Assembly: GCF_003258315.1 (NCBI RefSeq)
Contig: NZ_CP030032.1
Coordinates: forward strand, 4,509,501 to 4,573,500
Reading direction: 5' to 3'
From: Bradymonas sediminis
GTDB taxonomy: Bacteria > Myxococcota_A > Bradymonadia > Bradymonadales > Bradymonadaceae
Length of the DNA: 64,000 nucleotides
Shown: piece after piece, positions 17,997 to 25,916 of the stretch
Position numbering within the stretch: the first letter of the stretch is position 1
Layout: every line of letters starts with the position of its first letter
The notes under the pieces: generated by a model
The model's input: only the letters and a program-made list of their open reading frames with translations
What the model was told of the DNA's origin: nothing
Databases searched by the model: none
Program-made: the position numbers and the translations under genes

Positions 17997-19223
17997 TTAG
18001 GAAGTGTGCCCCGGAAGATGCGTCGCGCGTACCCAATCGAGCGTGTTGGGACGGCCGTCATGGGGCCAATCGCCGTCGGGGGACTGCAATCTACCGGGCG
18101 CACAGATTCGGGTCGCGCCGGCGGCGCAAAGCGCGTCCGCCCACGCCCCAAATTGCGCATCGGGTGCGGCGAGCGCCACGCCCTGGACGTGCTGGGGCAA
18201 TATATCGAGCATCTTCGGAAGTTCGTCGAGCGACGCCACAGGGTGCAGGCTCACCGTATGGGCCGCGATGCGCTCGCCGCGAAATGGCTGGTCGGATCGC
18301 TCGACCCAGCCGATACCATCGCCCCAAATTTCGGTCCGAAATTCAGCGACGCCGCGCGCCTGCGCCCGCTGGGCCAACTCCGCCGCGTTCATGTCAGTCG
18401 CGCCTAGCCGCGACTCCTCGCGCGCAATCGCCGCGCCGAGTAACTCGCCGAATTCAGCCAGGCGCTCCGGCGCCCCGACAAATAAAACCGCGCGCGGCGA
18501 AAAGCACCCCATCTGGTGCCACATCACGGTGTCGGTCGCGACGCTCTTCGCCCACTCACCGAGCGCCATGGTGGGCCCGTCGACCAGCACGCAAAAGCTC
18601 ACGCGATGCCCATAACCGGTCACGATTTTACGCCGCCCTGCCCCGCTCTTCGCCACGATATCTCGCACCTCGGCGACGGTCTCATCGCTGCCGCTGACGA
18701 CCGTGATATCGGCAAAATCCCACGCATCCCCGGACGCCAATAGCCCAAGCGGCGCGGCCTCTTGCGGCCATCTTTGAGCGATATACTCGGCAAAATGACG
18801 GCCTCGGCGCGACGGGCGAATCCACTGCGGCGCGCCGAGCAGCGCGCCGTAGAACACGGGGGTGAGCCCGGCGCCGGGGAGCGCCGGCCAGATATGAACG
18901 ACGCTCTCAGGCCGCGTTATCCGATGCGAACCCGACGCGCCCTCGAGCGCCGCGACCCCGCCAAAACACATCATCTCGGCTTCAAACGCCCCGGTGATCA
19001 CGTCGATTTGCCAGGTCTTTTGCCCAAATAGCATTCCCTGGCGCGCCATCTCGGCGGGCCAACCGTCGCGAACAACCGCCTCGCATAACTTCGCGAATTC
19101 GCGGTCGGAGGACTCGATATCGTCGAAGATTTGCGCCATAAACGCGCGCAATAACTCCACGCGCTGCGCATAGGATGCGCGCTGCTGCGACGCCTGCTGG
19201 AGGTCAGCGCGAGGCATCGACAA
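17997..19223 (-). CDS. luxC: LuxC-like acyl-CoA/acyl-protein reductase
   Basis: This 408-residue protein resembles the LuxC family (PF05893), which reduces fatty acyl thioesters to aldehydes with NADPH. Supporting stretches are TVVSGSDETVAEVR, TGYGHRVSFCVL and QMGCFSPRAVLF, where Cys240 is the expected acyl-accepting nucleophile. The start overlaps the end of the LuxE-like gene by 20 bases, so the two are coupled. No luciferase genes (luxA, luxB) are in the window, so the aldehyde is probably not used for light. Wax, alkane or alcohol formation or a dedicated lipid pathway are possible uses, all inferred. Confidence 0.78.
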   Translation of the reverse strand: MSMPRADLQQASQQRASYAQRVELLRAFMAQIFDDIESSDREFAKLCEAVVRDGWPAEMARQGMLFGQKTWQIDVITGAFEAEMMCFGGVAALEGASGSHRITRPESVVHIWPALPGAGLTPVFYGALLGAPQWIRPSRRGRHFAEYIAQRWPQEAAPLGLLASGDAWDFADITVVSGSDETVAEVRDIVAKSGAGRRKIVTGYGHRVSFCVLVDGPTMALGEWAKSVATDTVMWHQMGCFSPRAVLFVGAPERLAEFGELLGAAIAREESRLGATDMNAAELAQRAQARGVAEFRTEIWGDGIGWVERSDQPFRGERIAAHTVSLHPVASLDELPKMLDILPQHVQGVALAAPDAQFGAWADALCAAGATRICAPGRLQSPDGDWPHDGRPNTLDWVRATHLPGHTS

Positions 19224-20337
19224 TCTCCTCGATGGTGAGGCTGCAGCCGCGCAACTCGGCCTGGGGGGCGCGTCCCAATAATCGGAAGCCGCCGCCCTCG
19301 ACCAACACGCCGAGGTCGCTGGTCTGAATCGCCATCACGCTCTCGGTATTGGCCAGGTCATACCAGCGAATCAGGCCCTGCTCACCGGGGGTCTCGATGG
19401 GCTCAAAACTTAAAGGGTCGACCAGTTCCACGCGCACCCAGGGCGGCGTCTGGAGCACATTATCACCGCCAGCCCCGTCCTTTTCGGCCGAAAGATGGTC
19501 CAAAAAGAGGTTGTCGCTATACGCCTGGCTCGACAATTCGGTCATGCTATATTCGCTGACCCCATTTCGCTTCGAGATGCCCAGGCGATGCTCAAAAATC
19601 TCGTAGAGTTCGTCGCGGGTAACCTCGCGCGTCTTCCCCTTAAACCCGCCCGTTTCCATGATGCGCGAGCCCTCGGCGAGTTGCCAGCGCTGCTCGCAGG
19701 AGTCAAAGAATTCGATAAAGCCGAAGGACGTCCCCAGCAGCATCGTCGGCACGCCGTCGGCCTGCGCCTTGTCGAGCGCCTCGCGAAGTTCATCGAAGCG
19801 CATCTCAAGCTGGCCGTCTTCGCCGGGGCGCACAAAATACGCGCTCTCTGCGTCCCCAAAACGCCCGACCAATTCGTCGAGCATATACGACAGACTGCTG
19901 TCCTGGAGGTCTCGGCCAGACGGCGCGACCACCAGCATCCGGAGGGTGTCGACATCCGGCACGCAAAAGCGACGAAACGGCCCGACGAGCGCGGTCTGAT
20001 ACACGTCGAGCGTGCCAAATCGGTGCTCACCGCGCGCGCCCAGGGTCGTCCCGCTGGTGCGAAAAACCCGCACCGGCTCTTCGGCCACCGTCAATCGCAC
20101 ATGCTTAAAGACGTCGGTCGGCACCGCCGGGATATCGCGGTAGCTCGCGATATCATCGGGCCCGATGCCACGCTTCTGACAGAATTTTCGGTAGGGCTCG
20201 TTTTGAGCGAATTGCACGCGAAAAATCTCGCGGGCGAAGTCGTTAAATTTCGCGTCAGACCAATCGAGCGCGTCCTGGAGCGGATTCCAGGCGGTGATGG
20301 CGTCGATAAGCTTCGCTTTCGGGCTATTTTGACTCAT
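19204..20337 (-). CDS. luxE: LuxE-like acyl-protein synthetase / acyl-transferase
   Basis: The 377-residue protein belongs to the LuxE branch (PF04443) of adenylate-forming enzymes. RTSGTTLGARGEHRFG is the nucleotide-binding loop, GGFKGKTREVTRDEL and SEYSMTELSSQAY are family-typical, and TIEEIVDASR ends the chain. LuxE activates fatty acids as acyl-AMP, takes the acyl group on a Cys and passes it to LuxC. The gene is followed, with a 20-base overlap, by the LuxC-like gene and lies 36 bases after rlmD in the same direction, at the end of the dnaN-recF-rlmD run. Confidence 0.8.
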   Translation of the reverse strand: MSQNSPKAKLIDAITAWNPLQDALDWSDAKFNDFAREIFRVQFAQNEPYRKFCQKRGIGPDDIASYRDIPAVPTDVFKHVRLTVAEEPVRVFRTSGTTLGARGEHRFGTLDVYQTALVGPFRRFCVPDVDTLRMLVVAPSGRDLQDSSLSYMLDELVGRFGDAESAYFVRPGEDGQLEMRFDELREALDKAQADGVPTMLLGTSFGFIEFFDSCEQRWQLAEGSRIMETGGFKGKTREVTRDELYEIFEHRLGISKRNGVSEYSMTELSSQAYSDNLFLDHLSAEKDGAGGDNVLQTPPWVRVELVDPLSFEPIETPGEQGLIRWYDLANTESVMAIQTSDLGVLVEGGGFRLLGRAPQAELRGCSLTIEEIVDASR

Positions 20338-20373
20338 AACTTACTGCATTATTTAGGGAAAATGGCGCTCGCC

Positions 20374-21930
20374 TCAGGCCTGTTCGTGGCGCGTGAGGAG
20401 GGCGACATTCTCGACATGATAGGTGTGCGGGAACATATCGACCGGCTGAATTCGGTCAATCGTATAGCCCGAAGCGCTGAGGTCGGCGAGGTCGCGCGCC
20501 AGGGTTTTGGGGTTGCAGGAGACATAGATAATGCGCGGCGGATTGATGGCCTTCAGTTGCTCGCGCGCCTCTTTGAGCAGCCCGGAGCGCGGCGGGTCGA
20601 CGACGACCAGATCGATGTCGCCGGCGGCCTCGATAAACGCGTCTTCTTTGAGCACCGCGCCGACGTCGCCGGCGAAGAACGTGATATTATCAATGCCGTT
20701 TTTGTGCGCGTTTTGGCGGGCGTTATCGACCGCGTTGGGCTGCAATTCAATGCCCACGACGTGTTCAGCGAAGGGCGCCATGCACAGACCGATGGTCCCG
20801 GTGCCGCAATAGAGGTCGAGGATGCGCTTCTTCTCTGCGCCCTCTTCTTCTTCGGCGCCAGCGCCGCCTTCGAGCAACCCGGTATGCTTCAAGACCTCGG
20901 CGTATAGGACCTCGGCCTGGCGCGTATTCGGCTGGAAGAACGCCCTCGGGTGAATCTCAAAGCTCAGGATCTGGTCGCCCGGAAGATGCATCTTCTCGAG
21001 CAATACCGGCGAGCCGTGCAGATGATGCTCGATAAATCGGGTGCGCTCGCCGCGCTCGACATATTGCTGAGTCCAATAGATCGAGGTGAAATCGTCGGGC
21101 GCCTCGCTCAGGATAAACGCCTTAAATCGCTGGGCTATTTCAGTCGCGTCGACCATCTTATCGCCGCACTCCGCCTGCGGTCGATGGGTGGTCATCAGCT
21201 CAATCATGCGCTCGCCGGTGCGCTTGCCTTCGCGGATGCTCAGGTTGCGCAAAAAGCCAGACTGGTCGCCCTCGCGATACGGTTTAAGCCCCATCTCCAT
21301 CGCCCAATCTTTGATCTTGGGCAAAAAGTTGGAGGTAAATTCCGACTCCAAAAAGCACTCTTTGAGGTTCAGAACCTGGTAGCGATAGCCCTTGGGATAC
21401 AGGCCCAGCGCGAACTCGCGCTCGCCGGTCGTCCCAAAACTGAACTCCATTTTATTGCGATAATACCAGGGGTCTTCCTGCCCGATCATCGGGTAAACCA
21501 GGCCCGGATCGACCTTATGATCGATCATTTGCTGCTTAATCAGGCGCTCCTTATTCATCAATTGATGGCGATAGGAGAGCGACTGGAAGGTGCAGCCGCC
21601 GCAGCCCTGGCCCTCGATTTCGCGCCGACCAAAGTGGCGGCACCTGGGCTCAATGCGCATCTTCGAGGGTTCGAGATATTCGGTGATATGCGCAAGAAAG
21701 ACGCGCTTATTGCGCGTCTCGACCTGGACCCGAACGCGGTCGCCCGGCAGCCCTTTGCGGATGTGGAATTTATAATTCAGCGGCTGCTTCTGCGGCCCGA
21801 CGAGGGTCGAGACCGACGCGACGCCCATCCCATCGAGCGTGAGGCCTTCGACGAGCAGGTCAAATAATTCGCCGTGGCGCGGGCTATGGGGCAGTTCGAG
21901 AGGTGTATTTTCCATAAATTCTGCTGTCAT
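20374..21930 (-). CDS. rlmD: 23S rRNA (uracil-C5)-methyltransferase, RlmD/RumA family
   Basis: The 518-residue protein has an N-terminal TRAM domain (about 20-85), an Fe-S cysteine set (Cys97, Cys110, Cys113, and probably the Cys in LKECFLES), and a Rossmann methyltransferase domain with SAM motif LDLYCGTGTIG. The catalytic Cys sits in YVSCNPKTLARDL. RlmD methylates U1939 of 23S rRNA; close relatives methylate other uracils (RlmC, TrmA), but the Fe-S cysteines and TRAM domain favour RlmD. Length is about 85 residues more than the E. coli enzyme, partly from an acidic Glu-rich insertion before the SAM motif. It follows recF after 45 bases. Confidence 0.88.
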   Translation of the reverse strand: MTAEFMENTPLELPHSPRHGELFDLLVEGLTLDGMGVASVSTLVGPQKQPLNYKFHIRKGLPGDRVRVQVETRNKRVFLAHITEYLEPSKMRIEPRCRHFGRREIEGQGCGGCTFQSLSYRHQLMNKERLIKQQMIDHKVDPGLVYPMIGQEDPWYYRNKMEFSFGTTGEREFALGLYPKGYRYQVLNLKECFLESEFTSNFLPKIKDWAMEMGLKPYREGDQSGFLRNLSIREGKRTGERMIELMTTHRPQAECGDKMVDATEIAQRFKAFILSEAPDDFTSIYWTQQYVERGERTRFIEHHLHGSPVLLEKMHLPGDQILSFEIHPRAFFQPNTRQAEVLYAEVLKHTGLLEGGAGAEEEEGAEKKRILDLYCGTGTIGLCMAPFAEHVVGIELQPNAVDNARQNAHKNGIDNITFFAGDVGAVLKEDAFIEAAGDIDLVVVDPPRSGLLKEAREQLKAINPPRIIYVSCNPKTLARDLADLSASGYTIDRIQPVDMFPHTYHVENVALLTRHEQA

Positions 21931-21975
21931 AAATATTACCGGGCTTCGAGGCCGAAGCCACGTCGATTAGAGAAA

Positions 21976-23139
21976 TTATGTGGGCGTGACTTCGCCGCTT
22001 TTGACCGCGTAGGTCTGCACATCTTCGTCCAATAAAATATAGTCGCGATGGGTGGTCGTGATGAAGACCTGCCCTTCCATACGGTGGCGCAAAAAGTCGA
22101 AGAGGAACCGGTTTCGCTCCCGGTCGAGCTCGCTGGAGACATCGTCGAGCAGCAAAATCGGCGCGAATCGGTAGCGCTCTTCCAGGTGCGATATCTCGGC
22201 GATCTTCATCGCCAACACAAACGCGCGGTGCTGACCCTGACTGGCAAAAGTCTTTATATCTCGACCATTTATGCGCGTCGACAGGTCGTCACGATGGGGG
22301 CCAATCAGCGTGTACCCGCGGCGTTGCTCGTCGGCCCGGGTCCTCTCTAGACCTTCGAAGAGGACTTCTTCAAGGTCACGCCGGTCGCGCTTGCCCGGCT
22401 GCGAGGGCAGATGCGCGTCCTGGCGCGATTCCTCACGCCGAAAATCATGCGAATCCGCGTCTCGCCACTTCATATAATAGCCGATTTCGGCCTCGAAGGA
22501 CTCATCAAAAATGGATTGAAAAGTCCGGCGCAATATCGGTCGAAAATGTGCCAAAAAATCCAGACGACGCTCGATAATCCGCGCGCCGTATTGGACCAGT
22601 TGCTCATCGTAGACGCTCATCAAAGAGGCGTCATAGCGCGCGTCCTTGAGCAGAGCGTTACGCTGGGCGAGGACATCCTCATAATGCTGGGTTTCGGTGG
22701 CGTAGGCGGGCTGAGCGTTGAAAATCGCGCGGTCGATAAAGCGGCGGCGCTCCGAGGGCGAGCCCTTCAGAATCGCGATATCCTCGGGCCCAAACATCAC
22801 CACATTGACGGTGCCAAAAAAGTCCGAGAGTTGGCGCACCGGCGAGTCATTGAGAAATATCTTCTTGCCGCGGGCGCCAATCTCCAGGCGCACGATGCGC
22901 TCCGAGCCGCCGCGGTCCACCCGCGCCACCAGCGACGCCTGCTCCTGGCCGAATCGAATCAGGTCGCTGTTGACCTGCGGGCGAAAGCTCTTCACGGCGC
23001 CTAGCAGGTAAATCGCCTCCAGAATATTGGTCTTCCCCTGGCCATTTTGTCCGCTCAAAATATTGAATCGCGGATGCGCGTCGAGGCGCACGTCGGCGAT
23101 ATTGCGGAAGTTTGTAATGTGCAGGGCGTCTAGAAGCAT
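21976..23139 (-). CDS. recF: DNA replication and repair protein RecF
   Basis: The 387-residue SMC-like ATPase opens with LHITNFRNI and Walker A SGQNGQGKTN, and carries the signature and Walker B parts near the C-terminus (TFASQGQHRAFVLAMK, PILLLDDVSSELD). RecF helps RecOR load RecA on gapped DNA. The start at 23139 was preferred over an in-frame one 25 codons upstream because family members begin directly with this strand; neither has a strong ribosome site. It lies between dnaN and rlmD, the usual dnaN-recF neighbourhood near replication origins. Confidence 0.95.
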   Translation of the reverse strand: MLLDALHITNFRNIADVRLDAHPRFNILSGQNGQGKTNILEAIYLLGAVKSFRPQVNSDLIRFGQEQASLVARVDRGGSERIVRLEIGARGKKIFLNDSPVRQLSDFFGTVNVVMFGPEDIAILKGSPSERRRFIDRAIFNAQPAYATETQHYEDVLAQRNALLKDARYDASLMSVYDEQLVQYGARIIERRLDFLAHFRPILRRTFQSIFDESFEAEIGYYMKWRDADSHDFRREESRQDAHLPSQPGKRDRRDLEEVLFEGLERTRADEQRRGYTLIGPHRDDLSTRINGRDIKTFASQGQHRAFVLAMKIAEISHLEERYRFAPILLLDDVSSELDRERNRFLFDFLRHRMEGQVFITTTHRDYILLDEDVQTYAVKSGEVTPT

Positions 23140-23210
23140 GGCGGGTCTGGGGCGTTTCGGGACCACTCGAGTGGGGCGCGCAACTCGCGTCTCTAATATA
23201 ACGCCTGAAC

Positions 23211-23248
23211 GCAAAACGCCACCGGCGAGCAGCGCGGTGGCGTTTTGC
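23211..23248 (-). terminator. Hairpin terminator between dnaN and recF
   Basis: A 13-base perfect stem (GCAAAACGCCACC / GGTGGCGTTTTGC) with a 12-base loop lies just past the dnaN stop. The minus strand ends with TTTTGC in the stem. It probably lowers read-through from dnaN into recF. Confidence 0.6.
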
Positions 23249-23291
23249 AGAATCTCGGTCTATCGGCGCTCGAGTTGAGCGAACGCGTCGA

Positions 23292-24416
23292 TCACAGGCG
23301 CATCGGCATGACGACGAAGAGGGCCTCGTCGCTGGTCGGGTCGCGCATCAGCGTCGGCGAGAGCGTGTCGATGATCTCCAGCGAAACCTGGTCGCTGTCG
23401 AGCACGCCCAACACGTCGATGAGATAGCGATAATTATAACCCGCTTTGACCGGCTGACCGGTGTACTCGGCCGGGATGGTCTTGCGACCTTCGCCGCGGT
23501 CGGGGTCGGAGGCGTAGAGCTCGAGACCTTCGTCGGACAGCGACAGGCGCAGGTTATGCGTCTTGGGGCTGGCGAAGAGGCTGACGAATTTGAGCGCCTG
23601 CAGGAACATATCCTTTTTAACAAACGCCTTGTTGTCACCTTCTTTCGGCAGCACCTGGGTGAAGTCCGGGAAGGTTCCTTCGATGAGCATCACCGACATG
23701 GTCATCGGGCCCGACTGGAACACGATGCTATTGTCGACCAGGCCGAAGCTGAGCTCGGTGGCCTTGGCGTCGACGATGCGCTTGAGCTCCGAGAGGCCTT
23801 TGCGCGGAATGATGATTCCGTCGCGCAGCGTCTGATGGGTGTTCTCGCCGGCGGAGAAGGACTCCGGGTCGGCCTCGATTTTGGAGAGGCGATGGCCGTC
23901 GGTCGAGACCATCAGCAGCGTATTCTCGGCGGTGACGCGGAAGAACGCACCGGTGAGGTTGGCGCGGGCGTCGTCGGTCGACACGCTGAAGAGCGTCTTG
24001 TCGACCATATTGAGCAGGGTTTCGATGCCGATCGGGTACATCTCGACGCCGCTGGTGTCGAGAATCTGCGGGAAATCATCGGGGTGCGTACCGGCGATGC
24101 GGCAGACCACATTGCCCGAGTTCAGGTTGGCCCAATAATTATCTTCGGTCTCGATGACCAGGCTATCGTCGTCGAGATTCTTGACGATATCGAAGAGATT
24201 CTTCGCCTCGAGTGTGACGCTTCCTTCCTCGAGAACTTCGCACTCACAGGAAGTCGAAATCGACGTATCCAGGTCCGTGGCGTGCAACGTCAATCGACCA
24301 TCTTTGGCTTGCAGAAGAGCGTTCGACAAAATGGCGAGCGTGCTGCGCTGACTTACGACGCCCTGCAATTTAAATAATTCGTCGGTCAGGGCCTGCGGGG
24401 AAATACGAATTTTCAT
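23292..24416 (-). CDS. dnaN: DNA polymerase III beta sliding clamp
   Basis: This 374-residue protein has the normal clamp length and three repeated domains. Typical parts are LLQAKDGRLTLHATDLD (domain 1), FRVTAENTLLMVSTDGHRLS (domain 2) and the C-terminal VVMPMRL, which closes the ring and binds client proteins. It tethers polymerase to DNA. It is the first gene of a minus-strand run reading away from the non-coding region at 24.4-25.1 kb, which is the candidate replication origin. dnaA is not adjacent here. Confidence 0.97.
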   Translation of the reverse strand: MKIRISPQALTDELFKLQGVVSQRSTLAILSNALLQAKDGRLTLHATDLDTSISTSCECEVLEEGSVTLEAKNLFDIVKNLDDDSLVIETEDNYWANLNSGNVVCRIAGTHPDDFPQILDTSGVEMYPIGIETLLNMVDKTLFSVSTDDARANLTGAFFRVTAENTLLMVSTDGHRLSKIEADPESFSAGENTHQTLRDGIIIPRKGLSELKRIVDAKATELSFGLVDNSIVFQSGPMTMSVMLIEGTFPDFTQVLPKEGDNKAFVKKDMFLQALKFVSLFASPKTHNLRLSLSDEGLELYASDPDRGEGRKTIPAEYTGQPVKAGYNYRYLIDVLGVLDSDQVSLEIIDTLSPTLMRDPTSDEALFVVMPMRL

Positions 24417-24437
24417 AATGATCGCCTTCTAAAATCA

Positions 24438-24463
24438 GGTGGATTTGACCCGCTTAATCCACC
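24438..24463. promoter_or_regulatory. Inverted repeat upstream of dnaN
   Basis: Perfect arms GGTGGATT and AATCCACC, ten bases apart, begin 22 bases before the dnaN start. The arms resemble halves of DnaA boxes (GTGGAT/ATCCAC), so a DnaA-controlled dnaN operator is possible but unproven. Confidence 0.4.
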
Positions 24464-24589
24464 ACAGCTTGCCCTTAAATACAAGTCCCGTGAACGGGTT
24501 TGGGGGCAAAGATACTTCTCTAATTCCCCAGGGCTTTCTTACTGGTGCTTATAACTCAGGTTCCCTTCGTTTTTTAACGGCAGTAGTAA

Positions 24590-24780
24590 TAGTAGGCCCT
24601 GTGATCATGTGATCAAAGATTCTAAGTCGCTGAGTTTATTGGTTTTAAAATGTGGATAGATCGTGTGGTAAACGCGTGATCAAATTGTGATCTAAGCCCC
24701 TGGAGGTTTTCCAGATCCAAGATCACAGGGTTTTCCTCAGACGGATCACAGGGTTCTCCACAGAGTTTCCCACAGGCCTG
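24590..24780. other. Candidate chromosomal replication origin (oriC)
   Basis: Between dnaN and the next plus-strand gene lie about 670 non-coding bases. Within 24600-24774 there are six TGTGATCA-like octamers: tandem at 24600 and 24608, then 24675, 24686, and inverted at 24720 and 24743. The direct repeat GATCACAGGGTT occurs at 24721 and 24745. DnaA-box-like 9-mers are TGTGGATAG at 24651 and TTCTCCACA at 24754 (one mismatch each from TTATCCACA), with weaker ones at 24664 and 24766. An AT-rich stretch (GTTTATTGGTTTTAAAATG) lies beside the first box. This repeat structure next to dnaN-recF fits an origin; no perfect consensus box is present. From 24781 to 25085 no other feature was seen. Confidence 0.6.
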
Positions 24781-25085
24781 GAGGTCGTGAGAGAGGGGCG
24801 CCGGTTTTGAGCGCAATTCGGAGGGACTGGGAGACGAGTCATTTTTGGGGATCTCGAGGGGTATTTTAGGCGATCGAGCGCAAGAATCTGGGGCGATGGC
24901 CGGATCGATGGGCGCGACGATGTTGGGAGTAGCCGCCTAAGTGATCGTATTGCTTCGGATTATTCAGGCTGGCTGCGCGGTGAATCCGACGCCCGGATGG
25001 GATTTACATCACGTAAGGAGTCGTGATTAGATTGAACTTATGGTTTTCGTTAGGGGTTATTTTTGTCATTGGGCGGGGGAACGGC

Positions 25086-25826
25086 ATGAAGCGACTGATC
25101 GTGGGCGTTATTTGGGTGAGTGTATTGGGCGGGGTGGCCGGGTGCAGCCATCAGAGTGGGGCCGACAAGTTTCGGCAGGCGCGCGAGAATCCCGAGGAGG
25201 CGGTCCAATTATATAGGGAGGCGTGCGAGCAGGAATATGCGCCGGCCTGCTATGAGATGGGCATTATCCGGTTTGACGGGCGCGTGGGTGAGCGCAACGT
25301 CGAGGCGGCGATGCGCTATTTTGATAAGGCGTGTGCCGCCAAACACGGGGAGAGCTGCGGCATCCTCGGGGCGCTTTATCTGCGCGGCGAGGGCATCCCG
25401 GCGGACGCATCGAAGGCGCTTGAGTATTTCGAGAAGAGTTGCGCCGGTGACTTCGCGCCGAGCTGTGTGACCGCTGGGCTGATGAATTACGAGGGCAGCG
25501 GCGTGACCCAGGACTTCGCGAAGGCGACCCAGTGGTTTGAGCGCGCGTGTGCGGCCGAAGACGGCACCGGATGTGGGCTGGCCGGGGTGATGTATTCGGA
25601 GGCGCGCGGCGTCGAGGTCGATTTGGAGCGCGCGCTCCAATTCTATGAGCAGGGCTGTGAGTATGGGCGCCCCGAGGCCTGCCACGCCGCCGGGATTATC
25701 CACGCCAACGGCAGCGGAGTTCAGCCGAGCATGGCCCAGGCGCGCGGGTGGTTTGAGCGGGGGTGCAACGCCGGGCTCAACGAGAGCTGCGCGATGCTCG
25801 GCACCGGCGGCGGCCCCGAGTTCTAG
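25086..25826 (+). CDS. Sel1-repeat lipoprotein
   Basis: The 246-residue protein has a lipoprotein signal peptide ending in GGVAGC (lipidated Cys20), then about six Sel1-like helical repeats of roughly 36 residues. Each carries a paired Cys, as in CYEMGIIRF, CGILGALYL, CVTAGLMNY, CGLAGVMYS and CHAAGIIHA. Sel1 repeats form an alpha-solenoid that binds proteins. The start at 25086 was chosen over one 21 codons upstream because GGGGGAA lies just before it and it places the signal peptide correctly. The Cys pairs suggest disulfides and an oxidising location. A larger paralogue lies at 54154-56100. Specific partner unknown. Confidence 0.85.
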   Translation: MKRLIVGVIWVSVLGGVAGCSHQSGADKFRQARENPEEAVQLYREACEQEYAPACYEMGIIRFDGRVGERNVEAAMRYFDKACAAKHGESCGILGALYLRGEGIPADASKALEYFEKSCAGDFAPSCVTAGLMNYEGSGVTQDFAKATQWFERACAAEDGTGCGLAGVMYSEARGVEVDLERALQFYEQGCEYGRPEACHAAGIIHANGSGVQPSMAQARGWFERGCNAGLNESCAMLGTGGGPEF

Positions 25827-25916
25827 ATCGGTTCTGAGACTTAATAGCACGTCATAGTTGCGCCAGAGAACGTGTTGTCCTAGGAATACTTAACGACTTA
25901 TGCCTAGGATTTTATG

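Noticed and set aside
19495-20907. A 470-codon plus-strand frame opposite luxE and rlmD
   Set aside because: It crosses the boundary of two well-identified minus-strand genes and has no domain; typical GC-rich shadow.
24600-24780. GATC clusters as Dam-type methylation control
   Set aside because: The motifs are longer than GATC (TGTGATCA, GATCACAGGGTT) and no dam or seqA gene is visible, so methylation control could not be supported beyond noting the repeat.
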